Below, in pieces: positions 22,342 through 27,844 of a stretch of DNA of 27,844 bases. The position numbers and the translations under genes are program-made. Origin of the DNA: JAEUMW01 sp039807745 (lineage in GTDB: Bacteria > Pseudomonadota > Gammaproteobacteria > Burkholderiales > JAEUMW01); contig JBDHRV010000035.1 of the NCBI GenBank assembly GCA_039807745.1, forward strand, positions 1-27,844. Direction: 5' to 3'. The notes beneath the pieces were generated by a model, which saw only the letters and a list, made by a program, of their open reading frames with translations, was not told where the DNA came from and did not search any database. Each line of letters begins with the position of its first letter. Position 1 is the stretch's first letter.

Positions 22342-23589
22342 TCAGGCAAGAGCCGACTGCTGCAGCCGGGCGATACGCAGCGCTGCCGGCGGATGCGAGT
22401 CGTAGAACGCCGAGTGCAAGGGATCGGGCGTCAGGGTCGAGGCATTGTCCTTGTACAGCTTGACCAGCGCCTGGGCCAGATCGGCGGCCGAGGCCTGCTG
22501 CGCCGCGTAGGCATCTGCCTCGAACTCGTGCTTGCGCGAATAGACGCTCATGATGGGCTGCAGCAGAAACGTGAACACGGGCACCACCAGGAAGAAGAGC
22601 AGCAGCGCCATCGCTGTGGACGGCGTGGACACCCCGAGCCCCTGGAAGAACCACGGCTCGCCCATCAGCTGCCCCAGCGCCCACAGGAATGCCAGGCTCA
22701 CGGCGAAGGTGAGCATCATCCGCTTCATCACGTGGCGCAGCTTGAAGTGCCCCAGCTCGTGGGCGAGCACGGCCTCGATCTCCGGCGGGTCGAGGCGGGA
22801 GATCAGGGTGTCGAAGAACACGATGCGCTTGGCGCGGCCGAAGCCGGTGAAGTAGGCGTTGCCGTGGCTGCTGCGCTTCGAGCCGTCCATCACGAAGAGC
22901 CCCTGCGAGCGAAAGCCGCACTTCAGGAGCAGCGCTTCGATGCGGCGCTTGAGGTCGCCTTCCTGCATCGGCGAGAACCTGTTGAAGAGGGGTGCGATAT
23001 ACGTCGGATACACGACCAGCATGACAACGCTGAAAGCGACCCAGAGCAGCCACGCGTACAGCCACCAGTTCGCGCCCATTCCCGCCATGAGCCACAGCAC
23101 CGCCAGCAGCAGAGGCGCGCCAATGGCCGCGCCCACCAGCGCCTGCTTCGCGAGGTCGCTCACGAAGAGCGCGAGCGTCATCTGGTTGAACCCGAAGCGC
23201 GACTCGATGCGAAACGTGCGATACCAGCTCAAGGGCAGGTCGAGCACGGACAGAATCACGACCGTGCTGCCGATCAGCGCCATCCCGGACCAGATCCCCG
23301 GTCCCAGGGCGGCGCGCCAAGCCTCATCGAGCCAATTCAGCACGCCGCCCACGGTGAGCGCCAGCAGTGCGACGGCGTCGACCCCTACGCGCACGAGGTT
23401 GAGGCGGGTTTTGGCCACCGTGTAATGGGCTGCCTTCTCGTGTGCGGCAAGCGTGATCTGATCGGCGAAACCGGCAGGCACCCGGGTGCGATGGGCCTGC
23501 ACATGGCGGATGTGGCGGTTGCCGAGCCAGAGGCGGATCGCAGTGGACAGCGCGAGTGCCGCCAGGAACAGGACCGTGAAAGTATTCAT
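22342..23589 (-). CDS. M48 family membrane zinc metallopeptidase (Ste24/HtpX-like)
   Basis: 415 residues with about seven hydrophobic segments. The zinc-binding HELGH is at 277-281 and the third-ligand region EFEAD at 355-359, inside SVYSRKHEFEADAYAA. The order of helices, the long N-terminal membrane part and the substrate-side motif HGNAYFTGF match the Ste24/CAAX-protease branch rather than short HtpX. In bacteria such enzymes take part in membrane-protein quality control; CAAX processing is not expected. It is the first gene of the minus operon and divergent from orn, with a 64-base shared promoter region in which no convincing -35/-10 pair was seen. Confidence 0.93.
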   Translation of the reverse strand: MNTFTVLFLAALALSTAIRLWLGNRHIRHVQAHRTRVPAGFADQITLAAHEKAAHYTVAKTRLNLVRVGVDAVALLALTVGGVLNWLDEAWRAALGPGIWSGMALIGSTVVILSVLDLPLSWYRTFRIESRFGFNQMTLALFVSDLAKQALVGAAIGAPLLLAVLWLMAGMGANWWLYAWLLWVAFSVVMLVVYPTYIAPLFNRFSPMQEGDLKRRIEALLLKCGFRSQGLFVMDGSKRSSHGNAYFTGFGRAKRIVFFDTLISRLDPPEIEAVLAHELGHFKLRHVMKRMMLTFAVSLAFLWALGQLMGEPWFFQGLGVSTPSTAMALLLFFLVVPVFTFLLQPIMSVYSRKHEFEADAYAAQQASAADLAQALVKLYKDNASTLTPDPLHSAFYDSHPPAALRIARLQQSALA

Positions 23590-23653
23590 GGAGTTCGATC
23601 GATGAGGGGAGTGCTATGACAAAATAGCGACCGTCAAGATTCCCGGGAAAATT

Positions 23654-24199
23654 ATGGCACAGGACGCTAACGCCCTCATCTGGATCGATCTCGAAATGAG
23701 CGGGCTCGTCCCCGAGCGCGACCGCATCATCGAAGTGGCGGTGGTGGTCACCGACTCCACGCTCGACACCGTGGTGGAAGGGCCGGTGTTGGCCGTGCAT
23801 CAGGAGGCCTCGGTGCTCGACGCGATGGACGCCTGGAACCGGTCCACGCATGCCCGCACCGGACTCACCGACCGGGTCCGGATGTCCGATATCGGTGAGG
23901 CGGAAGCCGAGGCGCGCGTGCTCGCCTTCCTCGAAGCGCACGTGCCGAAGGGTGTCTCACCCATGTGCGGCAACTCCGTGTGCCAGGATCGCCGCTTCCT
24001 CGCGCGCTACATGCCCGCGCTCGAGGCGCATTTTCATTATCGCAACCTCGACGTGAGCACCCTGAAGGAGCTCGCCCGCCGCTGGAAGCCCGCGATCGTG
24101 TCCGGCTTCGCCAAGCAGGGCAAGCACCAGGCGCTCGCCGACATCTACGAGTCGATCGCCGAGCTGCGCTACTATCGGGAAAACCTGCTCAGGCTCTGA
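23654..24199 (+). CDS. orn: Oligoribonuclease
   Basis: 181 residues, the same length as the E. coli enzyme. All DEDDh catalytic residues are at the standard positions: D12 and E14 (WIDLEMSGL), D112 (CQDRRFL), H158 and D163 (KHQALADIYESI). Orn cuts 2- to 5-nucleotide RNAs, including pGpG made when cyclic di-GMP is degraded, and so finishes RNA turnover. GGGAA lies a few bases before the ATG. It is divergent from the M48 protease operon and followed by glgP after 87 bases. Confidence 0.97.
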   Translation: MAQDANALIWIDLEMSGLVPERDRIIEVAVVVTDSTLDTVVEGPVLAVHQEASVLDAMDAWNRSTHARTGLTDRVRMSDIGEAEAEARVLAFLEAHVPKGVSPMCGNSVCQDRRFLARYMPALEAHFHYRNLDVSTLKELARRWKPAIVSGFAKQGKHQALADIYESIAELRYYRENLLRL

Positions 24200-24286
24200 C
24201 GCGGTGCGGGGGCACGACCCGTGCTCTCGGCCCTCGGCGCCTATCGCCTCGCCCACCTAGAATCTGCCTTCAAAGGGGAGAAAACC

Positions 24287-26845
24287 ATGCGCGGAACGCA
24301 GTACGTACTCGAAGTTCAGCCGGAGCTGCCGGCACGGCTCGCCCGGCTGAACGAGATCGCCAACAACCTGTGGTACAGCTGGGACCGTCCGAGTCGCACG
24401 CTTTTCGCGCGCCTGCACCCGGGTCTGTGGGATGCGGTCGGGCACAATCCCAAGGCGTTCCTGAAGCGCGTCGACGAGCGACGCCTGCGCGAAGCGGCCG
24501 ACGATCCCGTCTATCTCGGCAACTTCAACCGCGTGCTCTCCAACTACGACACCTACCATGACGAACCGCTGCGCCAGAACGGTTCCGAATGGCTGCGGCA
24601 GGGCGACCTGGTCGCGTATTTCTGCGCCGAGTTCGGGCTGCACGAGAGCTTTCCGATCTATTCCGGCGGCCTGGGCATCCTTGCCGGTGACCACTGCAAG
24701 GCGGCGAGCGACATGGCGCTGCCCTTCGTCGCGGTGGGACTGCTCTACAAGCAGGGTTACTTCACGCAGACCATCGACCTCGAAGGCAATCAGCACGCCA
24801 CGTATTTCGATTCCGACTTCGATGACATGCCGGTGTCGCCGGTCCTGCGCGAAGACGGCACCGACGTGCGCATCGAAGTCGATCTGCCGGGCCGCCGTGT
24901 CGTGTGCAAGGTATGGAAATCGCGCTGCGGTCACGTGCACCTGTATCTGCTCGACACCGACCTGGACGAGAACGCCCCGCACGACCGTGACATCGCCCAC
25001 CGTCTCTACGGCGGCGATCGCACGATGCGCATCGAGCAGGAGATCATCCTCGGCGTGGGCGGCGTGCGCGCCCTGCGGGCGCTGGGCATCAAGCCCACCG
25101 TCTGGCACATCAACGAAGGGCACGCCGCGTTCCAGATCCTCGAGCGCATGCGCCACAAGGTGTCGTCGCGCGGTCTCGATTTTGCCACCGCGCTCGAAGC
25201 CGTTGCGGCCAACACCGTCTTCACGACCCATACCGCGGTGCCCGCCGGCCACGATCACTTTGCCGACGACATGATGATGCGCTACTTCGAGTCCTTCTAC
25301 CCGGACCTCAAGGTGTCGCGCGAGGAGTTCCTCGGGCTCGGCCGCAATCCGAACGGTCACGACTTCAACATGACCACGCTCGCGATCCGCGGGTCGCGTT
25401 ACCACAACGGCGTGTCGCGCATCCACGGACAGGTCAGCTCGAAGATGCTGGCAACACTCTGGCCGCAGATCGAGGCCGAAGAGAACCCCGTCGACTACGT
25501 CACCAATGGCGTGCACGTGCCGAGCTTCCTCAACCAGGAATGGCACGAGGTGTTCGACCGCTATCTCGGGTTCGAATGGACGCACCGCCTGCGCAACGAG
25601 CCGTTCTGGGACGCGATCAACAGCATTCCCGATCACGTGTTCTGGAGCGTGCGCCAGTCGCTGAAGGCGCAGATGCTGATCCTGGTGCGGCAGCGGATGA
25701 CGAACCAGCACTTTCGCAACAACGGCAGCGAGGCGCACCTGGAGCGGCTGCTGCGCTTTGCCGATCCGGGCAACACGAACGTGCTCACACTCGGCTTCGG
25801 GCGCCGTTTCGCCACCTACAAGCGTGCGACGCTCCTGTTCGAGGACTTGGGCTGGCTGCGGCAGATCCTGCTCGATGTCGACCGTCCGGTGCTCGTGCTG
25901 TTCGCCGGCAAGGCGCATCCGGCCGACGTGCCGGGTCAGGATCTCATCCGCCGCATCGCCGAGATCGGGCGCATGTCCGAGTTCGAGGGGCGGCTGCTGC
26001 TGGTCGAGGACTACGATCTGCGACTCGCGCGCCGGCTGGTGTCGGGTGTCGATGTGTGGCTCAACAATCCGATCTACCCGCTGGAGGCTTCCGGCACGTC
26101 GGGCATGAAGGCCGGCATCAACGGCGCGCTCAATCTGTCGGTGCTGGACGGTTGGTGGGAAGAGGGCTACGACGGCAGGAACGGCTGGGCCATCAAGCCC
26201 GCCTCGCCGCTGCTCGACGAGTACCGGCGCAACCGGGAAGAGGCGCGCACCCTGTACGAGATTCTGCAGGATCAGGTCATCCCGCTCTACTACGATCGCA
26301 ATGCGCTCGGCTTTTCACCGGGCTGGATCAAGATGGCGAAGCACTCGATGGCGACGCTGATGCCGCGCTTCAATGCCACGCGCATGGTCGGGCAGTATGT
26401 CTCGAAGTTCTACCTGCCGGCGAGCAGGCAATGGCGGCGCTTCATCGAAAGCGACTTCGAGGTCGCGCGGCAGATCGCCGAGTGGAAACGCAAGGTGCTG
26501 GCGTTCTGGGGCGGTGTCAGGATTCGCCGCCTCGACACGGGGCCGCGTGCGATCCATTTCGGCGAATCGGTGCGGTGCGAAGTGGCAGTGCAGTTGAACG
26601 GTCTCGCGCCGGAGGACGTGCGCGTGGAGAAGCTGATGGGGCGTCAGCGCAAGCGCGACAAGCTGAAGGAATACAGGCGCTACCCATTCGAGTACGTCGG
26701 CCTCACGAACGAGCAGGGCGAGCATGTGTTCGCGCTCGAGATGACGCCCGAGCTATGCGGCAAGCTCGAGTACCACGTGCGCGTCTACCCCCATCACGAG
26801 CGCCTGACCCACCCGTTCGAGACCGGCCTCATGGTCTGGCTCTGA
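24287..26845 (+). CDS. glgP: Alpha-glucan (glycogen) phosphorylase
   Basis: 852 residues, GT35 family, of the bacterial type that carries an N-terminal DUF3417-like segment (YVLEVQPELPARLARLNEIANNLWYSWDRPSRTLF). The enzyme releases glucose-1-phosphate from glycogen or maltodextrins using pyridoxal phosphate. The PLP lysine is K608 in EASGTSGMKAGINGALNLS; CAEFGLHESFPIYSGGLGILAGDH, WHINEGHAAF and YVTNGVHVPSF are also conserved. The ATG at 24287 is preceded by AGGGGAG seven bases upstream; an upstream in-frame start has no such site. It runs convergent to the DUF6494 gene with a 15-base gap. Confidence 0.95.
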   Translation: MRGTQYVLEVQPELPARLARLNEIANNLWYSWDRPSRTLFARLHPGLWDAVGHNPKAFLKRVDERRLREAADDPVYLGNFNRVLSNYDTYHDEPLRQNGSEWLRQGDLVAYFCAEFGLHESFPIYSGGLGILAGDHCKAASDMALPFVAVGLLYKQGYFTQTIDLEGNQHATYFDSDFDDMPVSPVLREDGTDVRIEVDLPGRRVVCKVWKSRCGHVHLYLLDTDLDENAPHDRDIAHRLYGGDRTMRIEQEIILGVGGVRALRALGIKPTVWHINEGHAAFQILERMRHKVSSRGLDFATALEAVAANTVFTTHTAVPAGHDHFADDMMMRYFESFYPDLKVSREEFLGLGRNPNGHDFNMTTLAIRGSRYHNGVSRIHGQVSSKMLATLWPQIEAEENPVDYVTNGVHVPSFLNQEWHEVFDRYLGFEWTHRLRNEPFWDAINSIPDHVFWSVRQSLKAQMLILVRQRMTNQHFRNNGSEAHLERLLRFADPGNTNVLTLGFGRRFATYKRATLLFEDLGWLRQILLDVDRPVLVLFAGKAHPADVPGQDLIRRIAEIGRMSEFEGRLLLVEDYDLRLARRLVSGVDVWLNNPIYPLEASGTSGMKAGINGALNLSVLDGWWEEGYDGRNGWAIKPASPLLDEYRRNREEARTLYEILQDQVIPLYYDRNALGFSPGWIKMAKHSMATLMPRFNATRMVGQYVSKFYLPASRQWRRFIESDFEVARQIAEWKRKVLAFWGGVRIRRLDTGPRAIHFGESVRCEVAVQLNGLAPEDVRVEKLMGRQRKRDKLKEYRRYPFEYVGLTNEQGEHVFALEMTPELCGKLEYHVRVYPHHERLTHPFETGLMVWL

Positions 26846-26860
26846 GCGCGCCGCGGCGCC

Positions 26861-27067
26861 TCAGCCGAGTTCGATCTTGCCCGGAAACTCGACGTCGAGA
26901 CCAAGCTGCGGGATCTTGAGGGTCATCACCGCCGGCAGCGACGCGCCGTCGGTGATGGAGCGGGCGGCGAGAGCTGCTGCAACCGCCTGCTCGATTTCGT
27001 GCTGCGACCTGACGCCCACCGTCTTCAGGAACTTGCGGATGCTCAGGTTGAAGGTTTCGTCGTTCAT
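26861..27067 (-). CDS. DUF6494 family small protein
   Basis: 68 residues. The sequence MNDETFNLSIRKFLKTVGVRSQHEIEQAV followed by GASLPAVMTLKIPQLGLDVEFPGKIEL matches the DUF6494 family of short, mostly proteobacterial proteins of unknown function as I recall it. There is one helical half and one beta-rich half, and no signal peptide or membrane segment. The ATG at 27067 is picked because conservation begins there. It lies downstream of the phasin gene on the same strand, but the phasin terminator (27134-27169) separates them, so it may depend on read-through or its own promoter. Confidence 0.8.
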   Translation of the reverse strand: MNDETFNLSIRKFLKTVGVRSQHEIEQAVAAALAARSITDGASLPAVMTLKIPQLGLDVEFPGKIELG

Positions 27068-27133
27068 GGGGCTCTCACGGGGCAACTGCGTTCCTGTTTG
27101 AGTCATCGGCCGCGAGTCGGTTGCGGCGCTTGC

Positions 27134-27169
27134 AAAACAAAAGCCCCCGGAGCTTTGCTCCGAGGGCTT
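27134..27169 (-). terminator. Intrinsic terminator of the phasin gene
   Basis: On the minus strand AAGCCCTCGGAGC (27169-27157), an AAA loop and GCTCCGGGGGCTT (27153-27141) form a 13-bp stem with one G-U pair, followed by TTGTTTT (27140-27134). It starts about 33 bases after the phasin stop codon. Confidence 0.88.
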
Positions 27170-27201
27170 GGCAGGCAAATCGAGAGCTGCTTCGATCCTT
27201 A

Positions 27202-27735
27202 CTAGATCTTTTTCTTGGTCGAGGTCACCTGCGCGGTGGCGCTGGCAACACCGGCTTCGGTGATGTCGGCGACTTGCTTGGCGGCCTTCGTGATGTTCTC
27301 GTAGGCGTTGTTGGCCGCGGCCATGGCGGACTTCACCGCCGCCTGCACCGCTTCCGAGCCAATCGGCGCGGACTTGACGAGGTTTTCCATCACGTCGGAT
27401 GCCGACTTCTTCGCTTCGGCCACGTGCGTTTCCACGAACTTCTGCATCTCGGACTGGGTCTCGGCCGACAGTTCGTAGAGCGCGCGCGAGTAGGCAATCG
27501 CCTTCTCGACCGCAGGCTGCGTCAGGGATTGCTGGAGCGAGGCGAACTCCTGGGCATCCTTGGCTTCGACCAGCGCCCGCGCGCTCTTCGCGTTATCCGC
27601 GAGCAGGCTGCGGGCGACTTTCATGTTGAGGTCGAGCAGCTTCTCGGCGCTGTCGAGGACGATGGTGCTGTAGCCGAGCGCGGCATCCACGGCGGCTTTG
27701 TTGACGTCGGCGAACTTCTCGGGAAAAGCGGGCAT
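27202..27735 (-). CDS. phaP: Phasin family protein (PHA granule-associated)
   Basis: 177 residues, rich in Ala, Lys and Glu and almost wholly helical, with the phasin_2 pattern: a hydrophobic start (MPAFPEKFADVNKAAVDAAL), LLDLNMKVARSLLADNAKSARALVEAKDAQEFASLQQSL, and a long amphipathic C-terminal part. Phasins coat polyhydroxyalkanoate granules and limit their coalescence. The ATG at 27735 has AAGGAG seven bases upstream. It has its own terminator and an AT-richer upstream region, so it is likely a single-gene transcript. No PHA synthase gene is in the window. The symbol is by family resemblance. Confidence 0.9.
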   Translation of the reverse strand: MPAFPEKFADVNKAAVDAALGYSTIVLDSAEKLLDLNMKVARSLLADNAKSARALVEAKDAQEFASLQQSLTQPAVEKAIAYSRALYELSAETQSEMQKFVETHVAEAKKSASDVMENLVKSAPIGSEAVQAAVKSAMAAANNAYENITKAAKQVADITEAGVASATAQVTSTKKKI

Positions 27736-27814
27736 GATAGAACTCCTTCAGGTCGGGTGTCGGGCAAGGCGCTTTTGGCAACCATGAGCTTAAGCGTCGC
27801 GGCGGCGGGTAGGT

Positions 27815-27828
27815 TTGCTGCAACGCAA
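27815..27828. promoter_or_regulatory. Possible regulator site ahead of the phasin gene
   Basis: TTGCTGCAACGCAA has TTGC/GCAA inverted ends and a TGCAA core that recurs just beyond it. PhaR, the usual repressor of phasin genes, binds TGC/GCA-rich inverted repeats, so this could be its operator. The match is loose. Confidence 0.28.
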
Positions 27829-27844
27829 CATTTGCATTTTAGTG

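Noticed and set aside
21832..23619. A 595-codon plus-strand frame opposite the M48, cytochrome and dehydratase genes
   Set aside because: His/Gln/Arg-rich antisense shadow; the minus-strand genes have complete family motifs.
24212..24224. GCACG-ACC-CGTGC hairpin between orn and glgP as a terminator
   Set aside because: The stem is only 5 bp and no T-tract follows; chance is likely in this GC-rich DNA.

Overview
The window looks like chromosomal DNA from a GC-rich betaproteobacterium that stores carbon. Supporting this are a phasin for polyhydroxyalkanoate granules, an alpha-glucan phosphorylase, a GltIJKL-type amino-acid ABC importer, a CobD/CbiB-like membrane protein next to rsgA, and a pterin dehydratase / M48 protease / orn block of a kind common in that class. 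The exact genus cannot be read from the sequence. No tRNA, rRNA, CRISPR array, insertion sequence or prophage was seen.

Layout. 1-369 is the 3' end of a CoA-binding-fold gene. 413-8473 holds a two-partner secretion locus (giant FHA-like TpsA exoprotein, then its TpsB outer-membrane transporter) followed by a lone Uma2-type nuclease gene. 8546-10012 (minus) is a dps-ZIP metal pair. 10248-13384 is the gltIJKL importer operon with a strong hairpin after the binding-protein gene. 13326-15326 (minus) is a bufferin-type RiPP operon (bufA precursor, DUF692 bufB, DUF2063 bufC) whose last gene overlaps gltL tail to tail. 15510-19434 holds metabolic and housekeeping singletons (ACT-domain protein, FAH-family enzyme, SDR, a small exported protein, a CoA-type Nudix hydrolase, a GreB-like factor). 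19435-19808 is gene-free and contains an apparent sigma-54-driven small RNA. 19809-24199 holds the CobD-like gene facing a four-gene minus operon (M48 protease, cytochrome c, pterin dehydratase, rsgA), with divergent orn. 24287-27735 carries glgP, a DUF6494 gene and the phasin gene.

Most notable points. (1) Two near-identical, full-consensus sigma-54 (-24/-12) promoters occur, at 413-428 ahead of tpsA and at 19586-19601 ahead of a roughly 115-nt intergenic transcript that ends in a textbook intrinsic terminator. The predicted RNA shows the same CUUCCUC heptamer in two separate unpaired segments, suggesting an anti-Shine-Dalgarno regulator. (2) The bufferin-like operon encodes a short exported peptide with six regularly spaced cysteines, probably a modified metal-binding RiPP. 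(3) The TpsA protein carries a near-identical 423-bp tandem duplication and has only two cysteines after its signal peptide, both near the C-terminus.

How parts may work together: sigma-54 could tie surface adhesion (TpsA/TpsB) to a post-transcriptional regulator in response to nutrient state. The importer, glycogen phosphorylase and phasin are consistent with an organism alternating between uptake and storage. These links are inference. All calls come from reading motifs by eye, with no database search or folding software.
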